Below are positions 42,801-49,384 of a stretch of 64,000 bases of DNA, piece after piece (position 1 is the stretch's first letter; the number at the start of each line of letters is the position of its first letter). The notes under the pieces were generated by a model, which saw nothing but the letters and a program-made list of their open reading frames with translations, was not told where the DNA came from and ran no database searches. This DNA comes from Ceratopteris richardii. Lineage: Eukaryota; Streptophyta; Polypodiopsida; Polypodiales; Pteridaceae. The stretch lies in NCBI GenBank assembly GCA_020310875.1, contig CM035428.1:108443245-108507244 (forward strand), read 5' to 3'. The translations under genes were made by a program, and so were the position numbers.

Positions 42801-45629
42801 CTCATCCTCTTGTTGCACTGTTTGATCTCCATAGATAGACGGAATGTCTTGGGGAAATTGATCACGAAGATCATCAATCTCAGGAATAGGAGGGGAATCA
42901 CCCTTCTCCTTGGCCCATTTCTCTTCTTGTATTTCCCGCAAGAACTCTTGAGAGTACTGTTGAATTGAAGGAGGTATTCCAGCATCCGTGGAATTAGGAA
43001 CATAAGCTCCCTTAGGTGGTGAGCTTCCTCTTTCAACAACTGGTTGAGCCTGTGGAGGTAAAGAAACTGGTGATTTGTTTACCAACTGCTCTAATCTTTC
43101 TAGTAAGCCTTGGAAATGCAAATCCGGCTTGACAGAGTTTGTCTGATTGAACTTTTGACTAGTCTCAAGTATAGCTTGAGCTTGTTCTACCATTTTCATG
43201 CACATTTTCATTCGTTCAATCTCTAAATCTGCTCTAGGGTAACTCTTGTCTAGGTTTGCAGCTGTTGGCCCTTCTTGAAGTCGAGCCTGGTAGGCCTTGA
43301 ACATCATGTCCAAGCCTTCAGGAGTGGGGTCAGCTAATACTGATCCTACTCGGGGTGGTGGGTGGGTTACGTGGGGTGTATTAGAGGGTGGATAAATGGA
43401 GGTTGATGGGGATGGTAGTGGTGGAAGCGTGTGGAAGTGCGGTTGAGATGTGATCTCTGTGATTTTTGCCTTGGTTTCTCTCAAGCTTTCTTCAAGTTCG
43501 TTTATCTTTTTTGCCCATTGCCTCTTCATTCTTTCACGACTATCCTTCCAGGCTCCAGTCCTCTTTTTGGTTATGCTCTCTGTTTCACTCACCTCGGGGT
43601 TCTTTTCCTGACCAACACCTTGGTTTTGTTGGAGGGCCTGGGCTCTTGCGATCACCTGCACAGGTGCAGTGGGAGTCACACTCCCTATGGAGTCTACAAC
43701 TAACCCCACAACATTGATAGGAGTGATTTTAGGCATGTTGTTAGGGTTCTTCGGGCAATCTCGTAGGAGATGTTCTTTCCCGCAGTCTTGACAAAAACCC
43801 TGAATGGTTACTGGTTGAGGTTGTGTAGGGACAGGCAGTGGACAATCACGTATAAGGTGATCTCCCTGACATCTGAAGCATGGTCCTCTAGGAATTGGGG
43901 TTCGCACCTGCCTAGGTTGAGGTCTAGAGTTGGGGTTTGTGTACATAACATTAGCATACTCAGGTTCCCCACTATTTTCACTTGGGTCCTCATAATAGTA
44001 TGACTCGTTATGCTCAGGTGACTGCATGTAGTAAGCCTGTGGGCTATCAATATGTGTGGAGTCAAAACTATGGTCACTCGGATCACTGTCTGATAGCAAT
44101 GGGGTGACTGGGACTATGGCTCTATTCGGATTTTCTTCAGTAGATGCATATTTCACTGGGATCACATTGGTTGGAGCAAGGGGTTGCTGGACTAGGACTG
44201 GTTGAGGTCTCTGCTGCCCTTGATAAGGTGGCTGATAAGTTTGCTGTGGTCTGTTGTATTGTGGTGATGGGTACTGATTCTGGTATCTACCATGTTGTGG
44301 ATATGGCTGAGGATAATTTTGCCTAACAGTTTGTTTGTTGTATGGGCAGTCTAGTGCAGTGTGGTTGGTGTACCTGCGCTCTATGGTGCAGTACTGGCTA
44401 CTAAGATTCGCCTGGGGTTGGGCCATAATGGGGCATACACTTGCCATATGTTCACCGCCACAATTGTAACACCGCTTAACTGGGGCAAATCTCGGGATTT
44501 GCTTGCTAGAGACACCTAGTTTTTGGGCTACCTTCTCTGCAAGTTCCTCGATGGATGTGGATTGACCAGATGTCACGTTACTAGATCTATCAGAATCCTT
44601 ATAGATTTTTGATAGTTCTAATTCCTCACCTAGATTGTCCTCAATGTCTATGCACATGCGCACGCACTCTTCTATCGTTCTGGGGTCCTTCAGGTACACA
44701 TATGACCTGAGCTTAGTGCTCAACAATCCATCTAGGAACAAGGCCACTTGTTTGGCTGGTGTGGGTAACTCCGGCATCGGGCACCTCTCCAGGTACTGTC
44801 TAAATCTTCTTCCAGCTAGTCTGACCGTCTCTTGAGGTGTTTGTTTGAAGCTATGAATTAGTGAGGAGGTGTTATGCCTGATTCCACTCTTAGAAAACTC
44901 AACAATAAATGTCTCTAAGAGCTGGTCTATGTTTCTGAAATGCCTCTCATTTGGTGGTTGAAACCACGTAAGGGTAGTGTTTCTAAGGGTTAGACCGAAA
45001 GCATTATATTGTGTGAATAGGTCCTCTACCTGTTCAGCTTTCAATACTTGCCGAAATTCTGCCACATGGTCATAAGGGTCTCCCGTGCCATCGAAATAAT
45101 TCTTCATGGACTTCACCAGTTGAGTTGGTCGCAGGGTCCTAGTGTGTTCTCTCGGCCTTGGCAAAGGAAAATCATCAATATTCCTTTGATTCCATGGGGT
45201 GCTATGTCTCTCAGGTTCCACTCTATTCCTTTCTGTTCCCGTTCTTTCTCTTCCCAGGGAGTTGGCAAAACTTACCTCAGGTTTGTCTCTACTTCTATCT
45301 CTTTGAGCTCCATGAGCTTGGGAGGTCCCAGCTCCTTGGTGACCAAAGGACACATTAGACCTTGGTTGGGGAAAAACAAATTCTCCCTTCCATGTGTAGG
45401 CATGTCTGCCATGCTCAGTGACCACGAAGATTCTCTCTGATGCATTGTCTAGGTAGGTTACTTGGCCTGGGCTATCAGGGTCTTTAAACTCATAGATTGT
45501 GAGGGCACTCACTTCCTGGGGTTGAGCAGATTTGTATCTCCAAAAAGCCTCATCGATTTCTCGGTTTAAAAGCAGATCTATGCTTTTATTATCCTGTGGA
45601 ATCCACTCTGGAGTCATGATTCTGGTCAA
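36888..45629 (-). CDS. Gag-Pol polyprotein of R (2913 residues)
   Basis: One open frame covering gag and pol. Residues about 160-345 form a retrotransposon gag domain (RPTQLVKSMKNYFDGTGDPY, TWFQPPNERHFRNIDQLLET). Three zinc knuckles at about 386, 583 and 611 share the spacing CX2CX3HX4C. A retropepsin-like region spans about 1050-1150 (MILGRPFLRQL). RT spans about 1515-1700 ([42 protein letters not shown]), RNase H about 1780-1900 (HVHVDASNHAIGCVLA, FFTDHQALLYL). Two HHCC modules follow at about 1975-2035 and 2100-2160, then the integrase core (WGIDFVGPINPPA, ELVSDRGTHF, PYHPQANGQAESTNKIL) to about 2400. After a charged linker comes a second retropepsin-like domain (about 2544-2650, RALIDSGAATSAV and EPLVLGQDWIYD) and a basic tail with four W-[VI]-[PR]-K repeats. 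No chromodomain. It appears intact. Confidence 0.92.
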   Translation of the reverse strand: MTRIMTPEWIPQDNKSIDLLLNREIDEAFWRYKSAQPQEVSALTIYEFKDPDSPGQVTYLDNASERIFVVTEHGRHAYTWKGEFVFPQPRSNVSFGHQGAGTSQAHGAQRDRSRDKPEVSFANSLGRERTGTERNRVEPERHSTPWNQRNIDDFPLPRPREHTRTLRPTQLVKSMKNYFDGTGDPYDHVAEFRQVLKAEQVEDLFTQYNAFGLTLRNTTLTWFQPPNERHFRNIDQLLETFIVEFSKSGIRHNTSSLIHSFKQTPQETVRLAGRRFRQYLERCPMPELPTPAKQVALFLDGLLSTKLRSYVYLKDPRTIEECVRMCIDIEDNLGEELELSKIYKDSDRSSNVTSGQSTSIEELAEKVAQKLGVSSKQIPRFAPVKRCYNCGGEHMASVCPIMAQPQANLSSQYCTIERRYTNHTALDCPYNKQTVRQNYPQPYPQHGRYQNQYPSPQYNRPQQTYQPPYQGQQRPQPVLVQQPLAPTNVIPVKYASTEENPNRAIVPVTPLLSDSDPSDHSFDSTHIDSPQAYYMQSPEHNESYYYEDPSENSGEPEYANVMYTNPNSRPQPRQVRTPIPRGPCFRCQGDHLIRDCPLPVPTQPQPVTIQGFCQDCGKEHLLRDCPKNPNNMPKITPINVVGLVVDSIGSVTPTAPVQVIARAQALQQNQGVGQEKNPEVSETESITKKRTGAWKDSRERMKRQWAKKINELEESLRETKAKITEITSQPHFHTLPPLPSPSTSIYPPSNTPHVTHPPPRVGSVLADPTPEGLDMMFKAYQARLQEGPTAANLDKSYPRADLEIERMKMCMKMVEQAQAILETSQKFNQTNSVKPDLHFQGLLERLEQLVNKSPVSLPPQAQPVVERGSSPPKGAYVPNSTDAGIPPSIQQYSQEFLREIQEEKWAKEKGDSPPIPEIDDLRDQFPQDIPSIYGDQTVQQEDERLDFESNSLQELPHFTGPWESESLQIRAPTILVRNEDSVIPRNTDVVKNTKVQCHLTVEELLKAKPELWNHVKDQVPELESNMPKVGSRQKVPEVPLDKVGDMSEGEEGNTYLPITYQGYTTKAIVDSSAGVAIATTSLWKRWGKPTLRPTRMKLQMADGHFERPLGFLEGITLTTCGVEFEHTFAICDFEKNNVYEMILGRPFLRQLQIVQDWGTNSLYLQHLGVTTKVNLKDYTFRDVPPLQWNPIHKAKEDSISVHSGSSPEPSWLHEDTHLWMCKVAEEEEKRLKAREEGTPPGDRPIKDPAYTPMIFPDEEFEPHGWAEILATMDIAVNEEQWTPHCDEEGYDISVFMCQPLLEECDPSEFIEEEENDDDLESIVMDTYFDSEEHYLEDLGVLTQKEEEPLASIKTISSKKGSEGGQKKKKRKAVRQEEEESLFEVPENFKKYEVEDRKILVRMPKREAIIGEAYDNKEKTKKIVVTIEGNEERCTYIGDDLSAEEEAELVALLREYRDVFAWHYRDLKGVDPEICSHTIPMTADAKPTKQKPYTYNDNYAAKIKEEIDRLIEAGFIYEIEHIEWVSPIVVVPKKNGKLRVCINLKKVNAATIRDSYPLPITEHLLERVAGKEVYSFLDGFSGYNQVAIAPEDQHKTAFATEWGIFAFRVMPFGLTNAPATFQRLMCHVFKEFLRKSLEVYVDDLCAHSQERSYHIPELRQIFNKCRDYRVCLNPEKCVFMVRQGKILGHIVSKNGISTDEDKVRAIAELPRPRNVKEVQAFMGHCGYYRRFIHMYAVIAKPLYGLLTNFEWNEECENSFNELKRRLCTAPILTTPDWSKPFHVHVDASNHAIGCVLAQPTGEGNLDLPIAYASRQLNAAERNYTTTEREGLGMVYAVKKFRHYLLANKFKFFTDHQALLYLVNKPCNTGRLVRWFLLLMEYDFEVVVRKGRTHLRADHLSRITSGEPPQGVSDELPDAYLFNLEVVPKWANKLIPVLTFGPANKNVKTSKEEIVKSQKYQILAGSMYKQDTEGVLACCVEDDEHTSWMQQAHEGLLGNHYSKQRTLKNLKRLGVYWPSMDKEIQEWIQNCPVCQKRPPVEHATLYHVSLIPDWSAPMVEFMRSRTLPNQASLARKRSMEQEAQDYALVGDNLYRRGKDGYLRLCVHESDYLKVLETAHSSAASGHFGPDRVIKTILFSGLWWPTLHMDAHTYVKKCDTCQRAQYPIRKDEMPLRPMMGGHAFSKWGIDFVGPINPPARNSHAEYIIVATDYLTKWVEVKATTKNDAQTTAKFLFENVFTRYGLPIELVSDRGTHFLNEVIENLLQEFMVMHKKFAPYHPQANGQAESTNKILCNVLTKLVNNKRSDWDKQLHHVVWAYRVAYKTVLNATPFQMVFGQNAVLPLDFLIPALRVAQEHEWNGHELSSRILDLERLGETRLRAAAGIYAAKKRQKAYFDAHVKDKGLKAGDLVLVYTLKQHARKLEKRGYRPMIINRISTSGAVQLATLEGDVLPNYISGCRVKLYQEPLTEEMLSQLNTAKQRKEEEKQIREEAQAEALERIRRMKLRRQGRNQPMTDTQECPGYHMAMCETVGERTHKIVDRRPFVTLEIGQRDRSTSVRALIDSGAATSAVRLSYCQQLQLEVKPLEAYLIGLGGVETPCMGEVDLPLYIQEVLMPAKVLVCEDEDLTEPLVLGQDWIYDHAVNLNLRSGLLQAWVGQSRLTIELENQALKPIEQAPTPGPSRNSHEDNNVVLVQTSMVQRNVNLTEGSGANKEFLTDPKKILNEQTEHHSTRRRLLIKRHERQPVQHRAPRGAKQIWIRKDGKPTTLIADSQEDKKRASPSGNEVKKPPRITPRHTISIWVPKRSMKATPNARQIWVPKACLQAQITSPSGTRMKQLSQALVANNSENEKIPTPLTIPTPINPRNVWKWVPKRSQIHHTLIQKSSPVFSSKSYYSSIKVWRIKLCTKPPDPIL
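37670..38000 (-). other. Second retropepsin-like domain in R
   Basis: Residues about 2544-2650 of the polyprotein read VTLEIGQRDRSTSVRALIDSG and onward, with the D-S-G-A catalytic-type loop, a flap-like YLIGLGGVETPCMGEVDLPL segment and a closing LVLGQDW strand-loop. These are the landmarks of a retropepsin monomer (D-[ST]-G-A ... [IL]-[IL]-G-x-[DN]). It lies after the integrase, where plant Ty3/Gypsy elements do not normally carry a protease, and is additional to the one before RT. It could process the downstream products, act as a dimer partner, or be a remodelled non-catalytic domain. Confidence 0.72.
39140..39670 (-). other. Duplicated HHCC modules before integrase core of R
   Basis: Two consecutive modules share one layout. 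The first has SMYKQDTEGVLACC, HEGLLGNH, LGVYWPSMDKEI and CPVC; the second has NLYRRGKDGYLRLC, HSSAASGH, SGLWWPTLHMDA and CDTC. Each is the HHCC zinc-binding N-terminal domain of integrase with its short leading strand pair. Usually there is one. The two are clearly diverged, so the duplication is old within the lineage. Confidence 0.85.
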
Positions 45630-45664
45630 GACAGATTTACCACGGGGAGTTCTTGGCGCTCTCT

Positions 45665-46135
45665 CTAAGTTCCCTTATCACCCATGTCGGTCTCCGCAGT
45701 CACATTTCCAAACTCATCAGTTCTATCAGGAAGAGTGGTGACTACATATATAGTCCCCTCTTTATCTAGGTATGCTCCATTCTCAAACTTGACTACCGGG
45801 TGGTCTAATCCATGGGGTTGATCGGGGTTCTTAATCTGGACCACCGATCTTCTCAGTCCGTCTTCGTAGACGCGAGCACCTAGACGATTTGTCCTGATAT
45901 ATTCCAATTGAGTCTTGTAAGGTCCCTCTGGCTTTTCTAGATAAGCCAACCCTGAACTACCTATTGGTCTCTCCATGTGATAGGACATCTCAGAATCACT
46001 TGTCTCTGATCTGGGAATGTATGGGTAATCACTCAACTGCTGGGCCCAAGACCTGGCAGTGTGATTGACACTAGCTTCAGAAGATCTGAGGCTTTGTCTG
46101 TCTCGGCCTAAGTGTCTGCCTGATCTAAGGTTCAT
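45665..46135 (-). CDS. 156-residue leader ORF of R
   Basis: Small ORF 35 nt upstream of the Gag-Pol start and in another frame. It begins MNLRSGRHLGRDRQ; a short LRSG phrase near the N-terminus is common in gags of Athila-like elements. Its C-terminal part (IKNPDQP ... AYLDKEGTIYVVT) resembles residues 43-73 of the following Gag (FKDPDSP ... TYLDNASERIFVVT), so the two look like copies of one small module. No motif for catalysis is seen. It may be a separate gag-like product or be joined to Gag-Pol by splicing or frameshifting, as some plant families do; the sequence alone does not decide. Confidence 0.65.
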   Translation of the reverse strand: MNLRSGRHLGRDRQSLRSSEASVNHTARSWAQQLSDYPYIPRSETSDSEMSYHMERPIGSSGLAYLEKPEGPYKTQLEYIRTNRLGARVYEDGLRRSVVQIKNPDQPHGLDHPVVKFENGAYLDKEGTIYVVTTLPDRTDEFGNVTAETDMGDKGT

Positions 46136-47805
46136 ATGCCTGATTTATCTACCCCCTTGGACTCAAGCACACTCTCGTTGCAAGTTAATTTGCACCAATC
46201 ACTTTGTTCTTTTGAGTTGAATATTATGTTTATGGTCTTGTCTGAAATCGCGTCGTCAGGAGTACTTAAGTGAATTTCCGCACTTGAGAAGTGATCGACT
46301 CCAGTTTACCTTTTGTCCCTTAGGGTTTTCGCACTTACGACCTATTTACTTCTTGCACTTGGTTGCTTAATACTCTTGGACTTGATTCGTGCCTAACGTT
46401 GCCCTAATTAATTACCACACCTAAGTCGTACTTAGCCTAGGCTAGGAATTGACAAAGGAGGGTTGAGAGATCTTCCAACCTCAATTAGCTGGTAGACCAG
46501 ACTGCTACTCAAGCCCAGGAAGCCTTCTCCCAAGCTTGGTACTCACCCTTGCTAGCTTGCTTTGGATTGCCTTGAGTGCACACAAAGTTCCTGCAAAAAC
46601 TCACCAGTTAGTATAGCTTTATTACCACAAGTAATTGGAAGACACACATCAATATTTTTAGTCCCCCTGGAGTAACTCACTGTACCCCCTGAATCTGAGA
46701 ACAACTTAGTTCCACCTAAAGGTCAACTTAAAAATGCATGTTCTAAAACTCCGCGTATGATTCTTACAAAAGCCAATCAAGGTCCACGTAGGATTCTCAA
46801 CGAGCTTTCCAACGAGACCAAAATCTCCTCAATCGGAGTTCGTATGGTCAAGTTATGACCATTCAGGCACTATAGGGTCAAAACAGGCTTTCAGGGTTCA
46901 GGAGATCCCTCTCTGGTTTCTAGGTCTTTTGCCCACTTCCAAGGTTCTAAAGTTATACCAAGGTGCCTAAAATTAAGCTCAACTACCCTTCAATTCACTC
47001 AAAATTAACCCTAACTTTTCATGCGTTAAAGGCCGTGTATCGCGATAGGTCGGGTCGAGGTGTCGCGATAGGTGGGAAGTGTCGCGATAGGTCGGGGTGT
47101 CGCGATAGCTCGTGAAGTGTCGCGATAGGTCGGGGTGTCGCGATAGCTCGTGAAGTGTCGCGATAGCTCGTGAAGTGTCGCGATAGGTCGAGGTGTCGCG
47201 ATAGCTCGTGAAGTGTCGCGATAGGTCGGGGTGTCGCGATAGGTCGTGAGGTGTCGCGATAGGTCGAGGTGTCGCGATAGGTCGTGAGGTGTCGCGATAG
47301 GTCGCGAGGTGTCGCGATAGGTCGCGAGGTGTCGCGATAGGTCGCGAGGTGTCGCGATAGCTCGGGATATGGTGAATTTTTCTGTTCTGTCTAGTGATCC
47401 TGGGAGCTCTAGGCCTGCGCAGTGTCGTGGTGCACTCAGAATCGTGATTGGGTGAAATTTTCGGAGTGTCGCGATAGCTCGAGCTCAACGCCTCGGGGAC
47501 TGTGCAGACAATTTCTGTACCTGCTGAGCTGGCTGGAGATGATGATGGAGCTGCCACCTGCAAAAAACATGCAAAAAGCACACAAAGACAAGCACACACA
47601 CTCGCTCTCTCTCAAACTCGCACACAACAAATGAGGGAATGATAGGGAAGAGGGAATATGTAGTGGAGAAGGAGGTGGAGGTGGAAATGGAGAATGAGGT
47701 GAAGATGAAGATGGAGATGAAAAAAAAATCAGAAATTTACCTACTACTTACCATTCCAACGCGTCCTCTCTACGTCTTACCATCACACGCTCGTCCTCAA
47801 AGCTC
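46136..47805 (-). other. Untranslated leader of R
   Basis: About 1.7 kb between the primer site and the leader ORF. From the primer site down: a GA-rich stretch (47640-47740 on the plus strand), then the CpG minisatellite (47040-47360), then ordinary sequence. Long leaders are usual in large plant Ty3/Gypsy elements and carry packaging and dimerisation signals; which part does that here is unknown. Confidence 0.6.
47040..47360. repeat. CpG-rich minisatellite, 18/20-bp units, in leader of R
   Basis: About 17 tandem units, each with GTCGCGATAG; unit starts (TCGCGATA) fall at 47040, 47063, 47082, 47100, 47120, 47138, 47158, 47178, 47196, 47216, 47234, 47254, 47272, 47292, 47312, 47332 and 47352. 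The spacing is mostly 18 or 20 bp. An isolated unit lies at 47469. Each contains the 6-bp palindrome TCGCGA. No stop occurs in any frame of the repeat, which leaves a spurious minus-strand ORF of 206 codons. Confidence 0.92.
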
Positions 47806-47825
47806 GATCCCCGGCAACGGCGCCA
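47806..47825 (-). promoter_or_regulatory. Primer-binding site of R, tRNA-Asp type
   Basis: The plus strand here equals, as I remember it, the last 20 nt of plant tRNA-Asp(GUC) including CCA, so the minus-strand RNA would pair with that tRNA over 20 nt. It lies 8 nt inside the 5' LTR. tRNA-Asp primers are known from Athila-like elements. Confidence 0.88.
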
Positions 47826-47833
47826 AAATTTGG

Positions 47834-48412
47834 TGTAGCTCAGCGATGAGTAGCACCTCCTTTAATGTCAATCCGGGAAGACGTGAGGATGGTATGAAGA
47901 CCACGAGCAAGTGGAAGCACAAGTGCGTGAGTGAGAAGCACACAAGCATGCACACACATACACGCACACGCGCACACACGGCAAGAACAAAGAGAGTAAG
48001 ACAATGGAATCACTTCTATTGCAACAAAGTTCTCATACAAGCTCAAGACTACAAGAAGCTCCCCCAAAAATGAGCTCTCTAGCTCTATTTATAGTTTTTG
48101 ACTAGCTTTGGCCCTGTCCAGACCTAGTGTTCGGCCTAGTTAAAAATTAGGTTCCAGGGCTTATTTGAGGGCTCAAACGAGATCTAAAAATTATGAAAAT
48201 TGGCAGGCCACTACTTCTAAGGCTCCCCAAGCTCGAGGAATCCTCGGCTTGTAAAAATGGAGCTACAAAAAGGTGAAATGATATTTACAAGGGTTTTTAG
48301 TGATGAGAATCACTTAAAAATGATGTAAGGGTTTTGAAAAAAAATGAAGGGTTGCCTTAGTGCTAGATCTGCATGTGTGTCCGTACTTGCTTCTTCCCGT
48401 ATACTATCAACA
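47834..48412 (-). repeat. 5' LTR of element R
   Basis: 579 bp, TG...CA ends, near-identical to 31799-32378 (about 4 substitutions, 1 indel). Target duplication GTCCT follows at 48413-48417. Confidence 0.96.
48084..48093 (-). promoter_or_regulatory. TATA-like box in 5' LTR of R
   Basis: The minus strand reads CTATAAATAG, a good plant TATA box. A transcription start about 30 nt downstream (near 48055) would be expected. The start has not been measured. Confidence 0.6.
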
Positions 48413-49384
48413 GTCCTCTCCATCGATTTTAATCTCTTGAATATAGATGAGATCCAGGTTTAGGATGTTATCTCAAAATCACTAGCCAATAATAGCCACT
48501 CTTGAGGGGTCAATCAACCCCCTCACATTAAATGATATAATAATCATTGTCGATGGTTACCCTCTTTGCGGAGAGGGACCTTATCTTTTTTCTTCTTGGA
48601 TTCGTCTTTTTTCCTCAACAACGAGGGGTCCTAACCACATATCTTACCCTTAAGGGGGCTCTTCCATGGCATCTCCAATGGTTGTTTCCCATTATGAGTC
48701 ACCTTCTATGAGAGTGAATTCTCTTTTCTCAAAGTGTCGATCCAATGATTCTCACTATCCATGTTGTCGTCATTGCTTGTAGTGAAATCATCCTCTTTAC
48801 TAGTGGTATATTCCTCTTGGTCATCTTCTTTGTTGGTGGCAATCTCAAGGGTTTTGCCTGCGGTGTCTACTTCATAGGGATTCCCTCCTGGAAAGTCCAA
48901 CTCGTTGATCTCCTTTTCTAGGTTGCAGTATAGGTTATTTAGAGGAGCCGCAACCATAGTGTTCCTCTCAGAAGATCGCCGAGGGCTCTTTTTGCTTCTA
49001 CATCTAACTTCCATGAATCCTTTTGAGTCTGTCTCCGAGACCCCAGAGTCTTTCTCTTCTTCAATGATAGGCGGACAAGCTTGAGCTCTGGTACTTGGAT
49101 GAACTTCTTTGTTCTGTTTGTAATTAGAGGTGTCATTTTTCTGAGGACACTCTTTAATCCTGTGTCCTTGAAGACCACAGTGAAAACATGTGTTTGACAA
49201 ATTTTTTGTATGTGATTTCCTGCTTCTAGACTTCCCCGTTCCCTAAGTCTATGGAAATCTTCGAGGGGAGGGCTTTGTTGAGGTCAATCTCAATCCAGAT
49301 ATGTGGGTGCCACCGCGCATTGAAGGAGTACTTCACTCCTTCGTAGATGAAGCCCCCCACGTCTTCCCTCGAGGCCAGCAATGC
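48413..49384 (-). mobile_element. L1-type LINE, ORF1 and start of ORF2 (5' segment)
   Basis: The 5' side of the LINE split by R. ORF1 (about 48706-49383) has the DUF4283-like region WIEIDLNKALPSKISIDLGN followed by a knuckle CFHCGLQGHRIKECP and an acidic Ser-rich tail; plant L1 ORF1 proteins have this layout and bind the element's RNA. A frame change lies just before the knuckle. ORF2 begins at about 48555 on the minus strand with IIISFNVRGLIDPSRVAIIG, then DLIYIQEIKIDGED, the start of the endonuclease; a stop lies between these blocks. The frame after DGED continues at 31798, on the far side of R. The true 5' end is not present: the sequence meets copia E at about 49385. Confidence 0.83.

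Larger units (their letters stand above)
31799..48412 (-). mobile_element. Large Ty3/Gypsy element R, looks whole
   Basis: 16,614 bp from LTR to LTR, with a perfect target duplication GTCCT (31794-31798 and 48413-48417). On the minus strand: 5' LTR, tRNA-Asp primer site, a leader of about 1.7 kb with a CpG-rich minisatellite, a 156-residue leader ORF, a 2913-residue Gag-Pol, an ORF of 1095 residues, an ORF of 330 residues, purine tract and 3' LTR. The two LTRs differ by about 4 substitutions and 1 indel, so insertion is recent (of the order of 0.3 million years at a grass-type rate of 1.3e-8; more if the lineage evolves slowly). The tRNA-Asp primer, lack of chromodomain and long size point to the OTA (Tat/Athila-like) side of plant Ty3/Gypsy; this placement is inference. 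It inserted into LINE ORF2. No envelope-type membrane segment is visible in the extra ORFs. Confidence 0.93.

Noticed and set aside
43431-45440. Plus-strand ORFs opposite R's Gag-Pol
   Set aside because: They have no family resemblance and arise from codon composition of the real minus-strand frame.
47040-47360. CRISPR-like array
   Set aside because: Units are contiguous with no unique spacers, in a eukaryotic retroelement leader. It is a minisatellite.
46979-47599. 206-codon minus-strand ORF with a hydrophobic start (MCACLCVLFACFLQVA) over the minisatellite of R
   Set aside because: The repeat has no stop in any frame and its 18/20-bp spacing keeps shifting frame, so the open stretch is expected by chance. 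The signal-like start is suggestive but unsupported.
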